Shown piece after piece: positions 16,852 to 25,744 of a stretch of 64,000 bases of DNA (the stretch's first letter is position 1; each line of letters begins with the position of its first letter). Made by a program: the position numbers and the translations under genes. The stretch is from Bacteroidota bacterium (lineage in GTDB: Bacteria; Bacteroidota; Bacteroidia; B-17B0; Aurantibacillaceae): positions 20,145 through 84,144 of the forward strand of contig JAHBTI010000014.1 in the NCBI GenBank assembly GCA_019638705.1. Direction: 5' to 3'. A model generated the notes under the pieces. The model worked only from the letters and a program-made list of their open reading frames with translations. It did not search any database and was not told the origin of the DNA.

Positions 16852-18816
16852 TTACATTAAAGCGATGTTGGATTTTTTTCCCTGCCTGCTTTGTCGTTTG
16901 CCTGTCTTCCTTTTTCTTTTCTTTCCGCTACGCTTGCCTACGCCGTTCAAGCCGTTGCCCCCGCCCGATGATTTTTTCTTGGTTTTGTTTTTGCCTGCTA
17001 TCATGCGGTAACCTGCATACAACACGCCCGCCACACCTACACCTATGCCCACAGGTTTGAGCCATTTTTTATTGTTTTCCCAAAAGGCTTTTATTTTTCC
17101 TGCTTTGCTTACGGTGCTTGCCGTGTTGCTGTTTGCCGTTGCGGTGTTTGTCGTTTTACTTGCGGCGGGAAGCGCGTTGTTTGTGCTTGGTGTTTCTTCA
17201 TTCATGTTGTCTTCGTCTGTATCGTTAGGGGCTGCACTTCGGGATTGCGCCGAATAATCGGTGTCCTCGCCGCCCTCATCGTAATTTGATGATGTGTCGG
17301 CAGAATAATTTTCGCTTGTGCTGCTTTCACCGCCGCCGCTTGTTCTAACGGTGGCTTCGCCGTCTTCACTTGCACTTGCATCGCTGTTTTCTTCTGCTGC
17401 GCTTGTGCGATTGTTGTTTGCGGCGGTGCTTGCACTTGTTGGCTTGTTGTTTGCGGCGGCTGCTTTTGCGGCTTTGGCTTTTTTGTTCGGAAACAAATTG
17501 CCCAACGATTTTATTAAAGCGGCTATGCTGCCCATAACGGCGGTGGCGGCGGTAATAGCGGCAGTTGCTGTTACCGCGCCTAATTCGCCAAGTCCTTCCA
17601 TTTCGCCCATGCCTTCTATAAACTCATCGCGATATACTTCGCCGAGCAATTCGCCCAAGTTGTCTGTTGCGCCTAAGTCTGTTGTTCCGATTTCGTTTTC
17701 ATCAATCAAACCCAAGCCGCTCACTTCTTTGTTAGGATTGCCTTTGCCCGATAGTATGGCTTGTTTTAAGTTTTCGGGTTTGCCGCCTGCGGTGTAAAAT
17801 ATGTTCTCTGTTTTGGTGAGAATATTTTTGAGCTTGCCGTACTTGGTCATGTCCATACCTTTGGCGCGGGCTTGGTCTTCGCTCAGGTATGCCCACTTTA
17901 AGTTTTCGGCAACGTGCAAAACGTTCAGCTTCATGGAAGCCAACACACCTGCGCGTAACAGAGCCGTAGCGGGATTAACCTTGTTGGTTACGTTCAGCAC
18001 TTTTTTGGTTACCTGCTTTGCTTTCTGCAAATTCTTTTTCAGGTTCTCTTTTGTTTTTGCAGGAAGTTTGGGCTTAATGGCTGCCAACTTTGGTTTAGCG
18101 GCGGCAATTTTTGTTTTCAGTTTTTGCAAGGGTTTGGGTTTCGGCTTGCTTGGTGCTGCACTTGCTTTTTTCTTAAAGAGTTTGCCTAAATCTCCGAACT
18201 CACCGTTCATGCCCGAAAACGTTTGCATATCTACATTGCCGCGCGTTCTGTTTTCTGTTTCGTCTTCTATTCCGTCTAAGTAGTGTAAATCCATTTTAAA
18301 ATCTTTTTTTTCTGAATAAGGTTCTTCGTAGTTAAATCTGTTTACCACGCAATCCATTGTGATATAGTTGCCGTTCCCTAACGGCACTATGGGATAGATG
18401 TGCTGAAAATTGTCTTTCCAATATTTTGTAATGCGGTGGATTACACGAAAGCCCAATGATGTTAAGCACGTTGAAATAAACGTGGTAAAGCAATCACAGT
18501 CGCCAACGCCGTCATGTATCAGCCTGCGCGGGCTGCGCACCTGCTCTTGTCCGCGCTCGTCTTTTTGGTAGCGTATGTGATATTTTACAAAGTGCCATAG
18601 TTTTTCGCAAGCGGCATACATGGGCAAGCCGCGCAATTCCTGATTGACATAAGCCTCTACCTGCCACTGTGTTTTTTTGACTACCTGCGGAATAAACTTC
18701 ACCGTGTCGGCAACGTTCGCGCCTTTTTTCATGGTCTTATCTATCGCCGTTGCTTTTGGGAACAGGTGGCGGTACGGCTCAAGGCTTTCTAATTTTACTT
18801 GTATAATCGCTTCCAT
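16852..18816 (-). CDS. Transglutaminase-fold protein with membrane helices and low-complexity linker (654 aa)
   Basis: The N-terminal 165 residues match the transglutaminase-like (papain-fold) superfamily: Cys107 in GVGDCDCFTTF, His139 in NFQHIYPI and Asp155 in YITMDCVV make the catalytic triad, so a cross-linking or proteolytic activity is plausible. A lysine/alanine/proline-rich segment (about 220-290) follows, then hydrophobic helices at about 415-440 and 598-620, separated by a Ser/Thr/Asn/Gly-rich linker (about 450-580), and a strongly basic tail (KRSGKKRKRKTGKR). The layout suggests a membrane-embedded protein with an enzymatic head. Within a virion it could cross-link subunits, process peptidoglycan peptides or cleave structural proteins. 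Family level is clear, substrate unknown. Confidence 0.75.
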   Translation of the reverse strand: MEAIIQVKLESLEPYRHLFPKATAIDKTMKKGANVADTVKFIPQVVKKTQWQVEAYVNQELRGLPMYAACEKLWHFVKYHIRYQKDERGQEQVRSPRRLIHDGVGDCDCFTTFISTCLTSLGFRVIHRITKYWKDNFQHIYPIVPLGNGNYITMDCVVNRFNYEEPYSEKKDFKMDLHYLDGIEDETENRTRGNVDMQTFSGMNGEFGDLGKLFKKKASAAPSKPKPKPLQKLKTKIAAAKPKLAAIKPKLPAKTKENLKKNLQKAKQVTKKVLNVTNKVNPATALLRAGVLASMKLNVLHVAENLKWAYLSEDQARAKGMDMTKYGKLKNILTKTENIFYTAGGKPENLKQAILSGKGNPNKEVSGLGLIDENEIGTTDLGATDNLGELLGEVYRDEFIEGMGEMEGLGELGAVTATAAITAATAVMGSIAALIKSLGNLFPNKKAKAAKAAAANNKPTSASTAANNNRTSAAEENSDASASEDGEATVRTSGGGESSTSENYSADTSSNYDEGGEDTDYSAQSRSAAPNDTDEDNMNEETPSTNNALPAASKTTNTATANSNTASTVSKAGKIKAFWENNKKWLKPVGIGVGVAGVLYAGYRMIAGKNKTKKKSSGGGNGLNGVGKRSGKKRKRKTGKRQSRQGKKSNIALM

Positions 18817-18820
18817 GTTT

Positions 18821-19309
18821 TTAGCTCGCGGGTTTTAGCGTGATGTTGCTTGTTGTTTCGTAAGGCAGCTGCTTCCAACCTAAATCAATGGTGGTAATGG
18901 TGCTTATTAAAATGTTTGCTTCTTTTTTGTTTACTAAAAGATTGTATAAGCCTGCACCAAGTGAGAGTAAATTGAGAAGCGGCATTTTTATCATGATGCT
19001 TTCTATCACGGCTTCGCCATACGCGGGAATTGTTATGTCCTTGTTGATGACCTGCGATGAGCCGATAACTTTATCCGCATACAACACTTTTACAAAGGGG
19101 AATTTAATTTTGAAAGTGCTGTTGGTTGGGTTTTTCAGTTGCAAGTCTATCCGCACGGTTAAGCCGTCTGTTTTTAAGGAATGTATGCTGGCTTTGGCTA
19201 CGGTTTCTAACTGTACGCTTGTGCGCTTCATGCGGGTAATGTATGTGATGATACCTGCAATGCCTGCGCCTATTGCCGTGCCTGTGATTATTTTTTTCCA
19301 ATTCGCCAT
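18821..19309 (-). CDS. Membrane-anchored LEA2/WHy-like protein (162 aa)
   Basis: A membrane helix at about residues 6-24 (ITGTAIGAGIAGIITYI) is followed by a beta-rich domain with the pattern of late embryogenesis abundant 2 (WHy-type) domains: LTVRIDLQLKNPTNSTFKIK, with the N-P-T motif, then VIGSSQVINKDITIPAYGEA. Such domains are small immunoglobulin-like sandwiches found near membranes in bacteria and archaea. A second hydrophobic region lies at about 107-125. It is 4 bp from the transglutaminase-like gene. Function unknown; a structural membrane protein is a reasonable guess. Confidence 0.6.
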   Translation of the reverse strand: MANWKKIITGTAIGAGIAGIITYITRMKRTSVQLETVAKASIHSLKTDGLTVRIDLQLKNPTNSTFKIKFPFVKVLYADKVIGSSQVINKDITIPAYGEAVIESIMIKMPLLNLLSLGAGLYNLLVNKKEANILISTITTIDLGWKQLPYETTSNITLKPAS

Positions 19310-19342
19310 GTGTTGTTTTTCCTTACGCGCTGTGTGATTTTT

Positions 19343-19540
19343 TTACTCTGCCTTTCTTTTGTGTTTGTTTGCCGCACGGCGTGAGAAGTAGTCGCCCGCC
19401 AATTTGAACGACATCCAAATTGCCCCGCCTATGGCGGCTTTAATGGCATACGCCGCCAAGCCCGAATAATCCAAATTGGCGAACAGGATTGCGCCTGTGA
19501 GGAATGTGTGGGAAGCCGTGTCATTTGTGTTTACTTTCAT
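19343..19540 (-). CDS. Small membrane protein of unknown function (65 aa)
   Basis: I use the ATG of MKVNTNDTASH because it has the A-rich leader (acagaaaaaa) found before the other genes of the block; the frame stays open 25 codons further up. Two hydrophobic segments, about residues 11-25 and 28-47, are followed by a basic tail (RRAANKHKRK). It looks like a two-span inner or viral membrane protein. Nothing more can be said from sequence. Confidence 0.55.
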   Translation of the reverse strand: MKVNTNDTASHTFLTGAILFANLDYSGLAAYAIKAAIGGAIWMSFKLAGDYFSRRAANKHKRKAE

Positions 19541-19671
19541 TTTTTTCTGTTTTGGTTTTGTTGTTATTAATTTTTTGATGATTACGGAAACAAAGGTGTG
19601 GCAAGGCTCTGACACGCTGACCGCGTTTACTTCGTGCTTAGTTCCTCTCGTCTTCTTTTTGCTGATTTTTT

Positions 19672-19899
19672 TCAGTTTGTTTCGTTTACAATTTTGCCCG
19701 ATATGCCGTAAGTGTCAATGATAAACTTAACTTGCTTGGTGCTGTACAGATTGCCCATTGGCTTGCCAATAGAAGGCTCTATGGCTTTGAGCCATTTTTG
19801 TCTGATGTGTTTGGGTATGCCTAAGATTTGACAGATTTCTTTTTTGGTGTAAGGTTTTAGCACAAAGGCTTCTTTCATTACGGTTACTTTTTTTTCCAT
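19672..19899 (-). CDS. Small HTH regulator, paralogue of the divergent gene at 20294
   Basis: I start at MEKKVTVMKEAF (75 residues); an upstream ATG at 19920 would add 7 residues. The core KPYTKKEICQILGIPKHIR is helix-turn-helix-like, followed by GxxxxYSTKQVxxIIxxxG. The rightward gene at 20294 encodes the same arrangement (KPYTNKEL ... WSVKQVEKIMEILG), so the two are paralogues facing away from each other over a 394-bp spacer. As the first gene of the leftward block it is well placed to control it. The fold is inferred from the motif pattern, close to MerR/excisionase-type small winged HTH proteins. Confidence 0.65.
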   Translation of the reverse strand: MEKKVTVMKEAFVLKPYTKKEICQILGIPKHIRQKWLKAIEPSIGKPMGNLYSTKQVKFIIDTYGISGKIVNETN

Positions 19900-20293
19900 T
19901 TTTTTGATTTGAGGGTGCAAAACTGCAATACCTCAAACCCGCCCCTGTCGCGTTTGTCCGAGAACATCTCCCTTTGCCCCGATATGTCCTGACAAAGCCA
20001 AATCTGTCCGAAAAATCTTTTGGTTTTTAAACTTTTTGCGCTGAAATGTTTACTGAAACAGCTGCTTAGTACCTGAGAAATTCGGATAATTTTAATACGA
20101 TAAATACACACAAACATGAACAAAGAAAAAACAGAAACAGAAAAATGGAAGTATGTGAAAAGGCAGATATAGTGCTGCTTTTACACAGATAACAAAAAAA
20201 TCTTAGCAACAGTTTACAACCTAATTATGGTACACATGACATTCAGGGAGCGAACTCACACACGGCATTCTAAACAAAGAACAAGGAAGAAAG
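19900..20293. other. 394-bp divergent regulatory spacer, no gene
   Basis: The spacer lies between the two divergent HTH paralogues. I see no convincing reading frame. The right half is AT-rich and includes a stretch of A-rich sequence near 20115-20145. I could not find an exact TAnnTTTG box for either gene nor a clear repeated operator, so promoter positions stay open. Confidence 0.5.
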
Positions 20294-20518
20294 ATGAATG
20301 TAAGAACTACTATCATGTCAGTAGAGGTGAAACCCTACACCAACAAAGAGCTATCAGGGCTTTTCAATACGGGCGAGAGAACATTCCGCCGAGAGATTGC
20401 AAAAATCAAACACCACTTAGGCGAACGCAACGGACACCGTTGGAGTGTGAAACAAGTAGAAAAAATCATGGAGATTTTGGGAAGACCTTATCAGGTGATT
20501 GAGGAAGAAACTTACTAA
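20294..20518 (+). CDS. Small HTH regulator, divergent paralogue of the gene at 19672
   Basis: A 74-residue protein; the ATG at 20294 has an AAGGAAGAAAG stretch just upstream, and an internal ATG (MSVEVKPY) at 20315 is possible. The region KPYTNKELSGLFNTGERTFR is HTH-like, then GHRWSVKQVEKIMEILG. Identical spacing to the leftward paralogue (KPYT-KE, later S-KQV--I----G) argues for common descent by duplication. A pair of small divergent regulators is typical of lysis-lysogeny or copy control. Which one represses the other cannot be read from the sequence. Confidence 0.65.
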   Translation: MNVRTTIMSVEVKPYTNKELSGLFNTGERTFRREIAKIKHHLGERNGHRWSVKQVEKIMEILGRPYQVIEEETY

Positions 20519-20526
20519 AAGCACCA

Positions 20527-20554
20527 AAGCCTAAACCACCATAGGTTTAGGCTT
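20527..20554 (+). terminator. Hairpin after the rightward HTH gene
   Basis: An 11-bp perfect stem, AAGCCTAAACC / GGTTTAGGCTT, starts 9 bp past the stop codon. It lacks a long T run on the + strand, so it may be a weak terminator or an mRNA stabilising hairpin. Confidence 0.6.
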
Positions 20555-20636
20555 ATTGCCAAATTTTATTTGGTTGCCCGATAGCCGAAAGCTATGGGGT
20601 GGGGCGGTGCTTTGGGGGTGAGAATAAACACACAAA

Positions 20637-23126
20637 CTACTCTTTCACCACTTTCAAAACTTTCACGGCATTATTTGACATTACTTTCAGATAATAAACG
20701 CCGTTGGATAGTTCGCGAATGTTAAAATTGATTTTATCATCACTCGTAGAATTTGAAAAAATTATTCTTCCTGTCAGGTCAAGCAATTCAATAGTTTTGT
20801 TTGCACCGTTGTTTAACTCAAGAGTAAACGCGCCGTTGTTGGGATTAGGATAAACATTCAGTTCTAAACTTTCGGTTTTAAATTCCTCAAAGCCTGTACA
20901 ATTAGAAACAAACTGCTCATAATTGGTTTTTCCCACACAACCGTAATCATCTGTGCCGCTTATTGTATAGGCAGTTGTTGCGCTTAACCATACGGTAATA
21001 GTTTGAGTTGCTTGGTTAAAAAAGTTTTCTCCCGCCCATGTGTAAGTGTTTGCGCCGCTTGCGTTCAGCGTTACGCTTGTATTCATGCAAATTGTTCCTG
21101 TGCTGTTTGATGATGTTATGCTGAGTGTGGGCAAACCAAGCACCGTAACGGATTGAACAGCTACGTTAGTGCAGTTATTCGTATTGGTTACTGTTACGCT
21201 GTATGTGGCGTTTGTATTTGGCGTTACCGAAATAGCCGAAGATGTATTATTGTTTTCACTCCAAGTGTATGTAGGTGCGTTGCTTGTTACCTGCAAAATT
21301 GCCGAATTACCCGCACACAAAGTATTTGTGCTTGCCGCAATAGAAACTGTCGGTAATGGATTAACCTGTAATGCCGTTGTTTCAGTATCTACGCAACCAA
21401 ACGCGGTTTTGCCTGTTACCGTGTAATTGGTGTTTGCCGTTGGCGTTACAACAATAATTGTGCCTGTTTGTGCATTGTTGCTCCACGAATAGGTGGCTGC
21501 ACCGCTCGCCGTGAGCGTAGCAGAACTGCCGACACACACGGCGGAACTGCTATTGTTTATACTCACGGTGGGAATAGGGTTTACGCTCACCACCACACTC
21601 GCCGTGTTTCTGCAACTGTTGGTTGCCGTGCCTGTGGCGGCAAAGGTGTAGCTGCCGCTTAGCGTAGGCGTTACGCTGATGTTGGTGGTTGTGTAGCTTG
21701 GCGTGGTATTCCACGTATAGTTAGTTGCACCGCTTGCCGTTAAATTTACCGTGCCGCCCAAACATAAGGAAAGCGTGTTGCTTATCACGTTTACGGTTGG
21801 CGAGGGCGTAAGGCTAAGATTAACGGCGGTGGTAACAGGGCTGTAATTATTGCAAGCCGCAAAACTTGTAACGCTGTATGTGCCCATAAACATAGGCTGT
21901 ATTACTATGCTTGACACGGTGGTTTGTGATGAACCCCACAAAAAAGAACTCCACGAAAAGGTGCTTGCCGTTGAGTTGGAAGCGGTGGCGGTAAGTGTAA
22001 CGGTATTGCCTGCACACACAGGCGAAGCACTTATAACAACTGTGCCTGTGTTGCAAAAGGAACGTATGACATCGTTTGATTGGTCGGCAATAAACACTCT
22101 GCCTGTGGCATCTACGGCTACGTCCGCAGGGTGTTGCAAGGCGGCAAGTGTGGGAAAGCCGTTGTTGCCACTCCACCCCGAAGCACCTGTGCCTGCAATA
22201 GTGGCAATGATACCGTAAGGCGTAATCACACGTATGCGGTGGTTGTCCATATCGGCAAGGTACAGGTTGCCTATGGCATCTACTGCCATGCCTGAAGGTT
22301 GGTTTAGCAGCGCATTGACAGAGTAACCACCATTAACGCTGTAACCTGTGGTAAGGCTGCCCGCAATGGTGCTGATAATTCCTGTGATTGCATCTACTTT
22401 GCGTATGCGTGTCGCCCCCTCGCAGATGTATAAATTACCTGCTGCATCTACCGCTACGCGGTTAGGAAAAGCCAACTGAGCGGCAGTAGCAAGTCCGCTG
22501 TCCCCGCCGTAGCCGTTAGTGCCTGTACCTGCTACGGTGGTAATTGTGCCGCTTGTGCTTATTTTACGAACACGGTTATTGGCACAGTCGGCAAAATAAA
22601 TATTACCCGCCACATCACAGGCTATACCTGTGGGAATGTTTATTACGGCTGCTGTGGCAAGCCCGCCATCGCCGCCGTAACCGTAAGTGCCATTACCTGT
22701 TATGGTGGTAATAATGCCTGTGCTTGCCGTTACCTTGCGTATGCGGCTGTCTGCTGCATCGGCTATGTATAAATTACCTGCGGTATCTGTGGCTACCGCA
22801 GCGGGCATCATTATTTGCGCTGCCGTTGCAAGTCCACCGTCCCCGCTGAAACCTGCTACACCTGTTCCAGCTACGGTGGTTATAATGCCTGTACCTGCGG
22901 CTACCATACGCACACGGTAATTTTGGCTGTCTGCAATATAGAGGTCGCCTGCGGCATTAAGAGCTACACCAAGTGGTTTTTTCAGCGAGGCTGCCGTTGC
23001 AAGCCCGCCGTCCCCGCCATAAGAGTTGGCAAACTGAACACCTGCGTAGTTGTTTATTATTTGGGCAGAACCGTATAAGGTTGTAAACGCTGCTATACAC
23101 AGAGTTATTGTTCTTTTAAACTGCAT
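20637..23126 (-). CDS. Secreted NHL-propeller and Ig-like repeat protein with T9SS sorting domain (829 aa)
   Basis: A signal peptide spans about 1-22. Six NHL-type repeats follow (about 50-360), each with a P-x-G-[VI]-A-x-[DN]-x-x-G-x-[LI]-Y-I-A-D core, enough for a six-bladed propeller. Next come four to five Ig-like units of about 80 residues (about 370-735), each starting near V-C-x-G-x-x-[AV]-x-L-T-A-S-G and containing Y-x-W. The last 80 residues are a type A T9SS sorting domain (NVYPNPNNGAFTLEL ... GVYYLKV). The protein should be exported through the outer membrane and held at or released from the surface. It starts 13 bp after the stop of the FN3 protein gene, so the two form an operon. 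Ligand unknown. Confidence 0.9.
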   Translation of the reverse strand: MQFKRTITLCIAAFTTLYGSAQIINNYAGVQFANSYGGDGGLATAASLKKPLGVALNAAGDLYIADSQNYRVRMVAAGTGIITTVAGTGVAGFSGDGGLATAAQIMMPAAVATDTAGNLYIADAADSRIRKVTASTGIITTITGNGTYGYGGDGGLATAAVINIPTGIACDVAGNIYFADCANNRVRKISTSGTITTVAGTGTNGYGGDSGLATAAQLAFPNRVAVDAAGNLYICEGATRIRKVDAITGIISTIAGSLTTGYSVNGGYSVNALLNQPSGMAVDAIGNLYLADMDNHRIRVITPYGIIATIAGTGASGWSGNNGFPTLAALQHPADVAVDATGRVFIADQSNDVIRSFCNTGTVVISASPVCAGNTVTLTATASNSTASTFSWSSFLWGSSQTTVSSIVIQPMFMGTYSVTSFAACNNYSPVTTAVNLSLTPSPTVNVISNTLSLCLGGTVNLTASGATNYTWNTTPSYTTTNISVTPTLSGSYTFAATGTATNSCRNTASVVVSVNPIPTVSINNSSSAVCVGSSATLTASGAATYSWSNNAQTGTIIVVTPTANTNYTVTGKTAFGCVDTETTALQVNPLPTVSIAASTNTLCAGNSAILQVTSNAPTYTWSENNNTSSAISVTPNTNATYSVTVTNTNNCTNVAVQSVTVLGLPTLSITSSNSTGTICMNTSVTLNASGANTYTWAGENFFNQATQTITVWLSATTAYTISGTDDYGCVGKTNYEQFVSNCTGFEEFKTESLELNVYPNPNNGAFTLELNNGANKTIELLDLTGRIIFSNSTSDDKINFNIRELSNGVYYLKVMSNNAVKVLKVVKE

Positions 23127-23139
23127 AAATTTTTTAGTT

Positions 23140-25482
23140 TTATTCTACCACTACTTTTTTGGTTAAAACTGCTTTGTCGCTTGAAAGTTTCAGCACATAC
23201 AAGCCTTTTTCTTTCGGCATACTTACTTGGCGTATGTTTTCGCCCTGCGATGTATTTATGTTTTCGGTGTAAATCATTTTTCCTGTCAGGTCAAACACTT
23301 CTATTGTTGCCTCACCGCCTGTGCTTGCAAAGCGCAGGGTTACATCGCCCGCAGTAGGGTTAGGGTAAATTTCCAAAATTCGGTTGCTGTTGCCAAATTC
23401 TGCTATGCCTACACCGTTGGCGGGTGTGCTTACACACGCCGTGTTGCTTGGTGCGCTGCTGCCTACGCCGTTAGTTGCCACTACTTGGTAACAGTAAACA
23501 GTGCTGTATGTTAAAGCGGTATGCGTGTAGCTTGTAGTATTAGCGGGCAAGGTAGCCAGCACGCTGAACGTTGAACTGCCTGCACCGATTTTGTAATACA
23601 GCACAAAATTATCTTCATTCGTGCTGTTATCTGTCCAACTCACGTTGTTAGTTAGGCTGCCATTATTAGTAGCCGTAAGGTTAAGCGGTGTGTTAGGGAC
23701 TTGTGGTGTGGCGGTGGTGGGTGTAGCCGCGCAGTCTATATTGGTATATACGCTGTACCCTACGCCATTAACGGCACGTGCTTTGTAGCAATAGTTGCTG
23801 TTATAGCTCAAGCCTGTATGCGTGTAGCTTGTGGTGTTTGCGGGCAAGGTGGCAAGCAAGCTGTAAGCCCCGCCATTAGTGGAACTCCACAACTCAAAGC
23901 CTGTTTCGTACTGCGCGTTATCTATCCATGTTATATGGTTGGTAAGCGTGGCTTGGTACACCGCTGCCAAACTTGTGGGGGGCAGCGGGCTTAGGTTTGT
24001 GTTATTGGAGTTACAAGCAAAACCGTACTTGGCGGTAAAGCCGTCTTCTGTACCGCCGTATTTAATTACTGCTGTGCCTGCGCTATCTAATGTACCGCCA
24101 AACATACCGCCTATGTATATGTTACCTTGTTCGTTTACATCAAGTGAAGTTATATCTTCCATGACACCGCCCGATGCCATGCTTCCCGATTGAGGAAGCA
24201 TATTAACGCTAATAGTGTTTATGGAGTTCCCTGTAAGAGTGAATTTACCTATACAACTTTGCCGCCCGCCTATGTGAGGATTAGAAGTATAGGTGGCTGT
24301 ATTGAACGCAAGATATCTGGCAATCGTACCTGTGCAATAAATATTGTTATCTCGGTCTGTATATCTCGGTGAAATAAAATCTTGTGCAAAAATAGTACCC
24401 GTGGCTCCTGATAATAAGTTTCCTGTATTGGCATCAAATACATAAAATACATTTGCGTATTGTGAAACATATTGGGAACTGACAGTATAACCAAAAACAC
24501 TTATCCCTAACAGGGCTACCCCCCCTGTTATAACCTTAGTGCCGCTCGTATCTATGGTACAAAACCGCAATACATCTCCGCCGAGGTTTTGGCTCGGGGT
24601 GCTTGTTTTATGCCATAATAAGTTCCCTGTAGGAGAAAACTTCATAATTAAACCATTACCAGACCCTTGAGGAACATTGGTAGTTGTTATTACTATTCCC
24701 GAAGCTATGGTTGTGGTAAATGTGAAAGAACCACTTAAATAAACATTATCATTTTTATCCAAAACAACATCACGAATAATAGGAATAAAACCCGATGTTT
24801 GGGCATAACTGTATGTATTTGTAACAACCCCTAAGGTGTTTACCCTTGCAGCCTGTAAGCCGCTTGAAACAAAATAATCGCCCTGACTTGTGATAAATAC
24901 TTTATACAGTTTTGCGCTACCAAGAATAGATATGGGATTAGGAGATATGGGATTAGTGTGTATATCTATAAAACTCCCTGATGTGTCAAATCTTGCTAAA
25001 AAATTGCCGCTAATGCTCATTACGGTTGATTGTATATTGTTACCATCAAGCGTGAATGTAGAGGCACAATTCCCTACTACTATTACTTGTCCATTGTCGT
25101 CTAAAACCAACGAAGTAATTATATCATCGCTTATTCCCCCCATTCTGCGCCACCACAAAGTTGTACCGCATGAATTATACTTTATTAAGTAAGCGTCAAG
25201 GAAGCCATAGCCCCCTGTTGCAGAGGCTACGGTTGAGGAGGTGGCAGCATTGTTAAATATAGGGTTGTTGTAAAAATAGCCTACGGCATACACATTGCCG
25301 TATTTATCTGCTTTTACATCGGTAATCATTTCGTTGCCTGTGTTCCCGCTGTTGTCAAGCTGGCTGCCCACCTGCTTAGCCCATTGCCAAGATTGGCTTT
25401 GCGCTTGGCTGCATAAGCTGCACAGCAAAAACATCAGTAAAAGTGGGATAGCGTTAGAAGTAGTTTTAGTTTTAGTTCTCAT
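23140..25482 (-). CDS. Secreted fibronectin-III protein with T9SS sorting domain (780 aa)
   Basis: A signal peptide is present (about 1-27). The first 480 residues carry repeated blade-like segments (GGYGFLDAYLIKYNSCGTTLWWRRM type, SBBP-like) that probably fold as a beta propeller. Two fibronectin III domains follow at about 503-592 and 598-690, both with ANTTSYTHT and Y-C-Y-[KQ]-[AV]-x-A-x-N-G-V-G. The C-terminus is a T9SS sorting domain (LEIYPNPTAGDVTLRF ... GLYVLKL). It is the first gene of a two-gene operon with the NHL protein. Likely a surface or secreted adhesin-type protein; binding target unknown. Confidence 0.9.
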   Translation of the reverse strand: MRTKTKTTSNAIPLLLMFLLCSLCSQAQSQSWQWAKQVGSQLDNSGNTGNEMITDVKADKYGNVYAVGYFYNNPIFNNAATSSTVASATGGYGFLDAYLIKYNSCGTTLWWRRMGGISDDIITSLVLDDNGQVIVVGNCASTFTLDGNNIQSTVMSISGNFLARFDTSGSFIDIHTNPISPNPISILGSAKLYKVFITSQGDYFVSSGLQAARVNTLGVVTNTYSYAQTSGFIPIIRDVVLDKNDNVYLSGSFTFTTTIASGIVITTTNVPQGSGNGLIMKFSPTGNLLWHKTSTPSQNLGGDVLRFCTIDTSGTKVITGGVALLGISVFGYTVSSQYVSQYANVFYVFDANTGNLLSGATGTIFAQDFISPRYTDRDNNIYCTGTIARYLAFNTATYTSNPHIGGRQSCIGKFTLTGNSINTISVNMLPQSGSMASGGVMEDITSLDVNEQGNIYIGGMFGGTLDSAGTAVIKYGGTEDGFTAKYGFACNSNNTNLSPLPPTSLAAVYQATLTNHITWIDNAQYETGFELWSSTNGGAYSLLATLPANTTSYTHTGLSYNSNYCYKARAVNGVGYSVYTNIDCAATPTTATPQVPNTPLNLTATNNGSLTNNVSWTDNSTNEDNFVLYYKIGAGSSTFSVLATLPANTTSYTHTALTYSTVYCYQVVATNGVGSSAPSNTACVSTPANGVGIAEFGNSNRILEIYPNPTAGDVTLRFASTGGEATIEVFDLTGKMIYTENINTSQGENIRQVSMPKEKGLYVLKLSSDKAVLTKKVVVE

Positions 25483-25510
25483 TTTTTCAGTTACATTAAA
25501 TGTTAATAGT

Positions 25511-25518
25511 CAAATTTA
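25511..25518 (-). promoter_or_regulatory. Bacteroidota -7 box upstream of the FN3 protein gene
   Basis: Reading leftward the sequence is TAAATTTG, an exact TAnnTTTG match, 28 bp upstream of the ATG at 25482. No clear -33 TTTG box is found at the usual distance, so the call is moderate. Confidence 0.45.
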
Positions 25519-25655
25519 GTTTATTTTATAAACGGTTGTATGTGTTTTTACTCACTCATACACGCCTTTTACTCAATCAAAAGGGCGTTTCACCCAATCG
25601 GGGATTTTTTGGACGTCAGATTAGCGGTTTTTTTCATTGAACTTGATAATTGAAT

Positions 25656-25719
25656 AAGTAACATTGAACAGTTTGCAAAACTTATTTCCATGTAAAATTT
25701 GCAATGTTCAATGTTACTT
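25656..25719. repeat. Inverted repeat AAGTAACATTGAACA, copy 1
   Basis: Perfect 15-nt arms at 25656-25670 and 25705-25719 enclose 34 nt. The same arms recur at 42202-42267 between queE and bshA, so this is a dispersed intergenic repeat. Here it lies about 12 bp past the end of the 1964-residue protein's region boundary side, between two leftward surface-protein genes, and may act as a terminator. Confidence 0.8.
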
Positions 25720-25744
25720 TTCTTTAAATCTTAAATCAAACTTC

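Noticed and set aside
20227..20502. 91-codon rightward frame overlapping the divergent HTH gene
   Set aside because: It is out of frame with the HTH gene, whose product aligns with the leftward paralogue; this one looks like a shadow.
1640..20518. Tailed prophage or conjugative element
   Set aside because: No portal, large terminase, tape measure, tail sheath, relaxase or VirB4/TraG-like protein is visible among the products.
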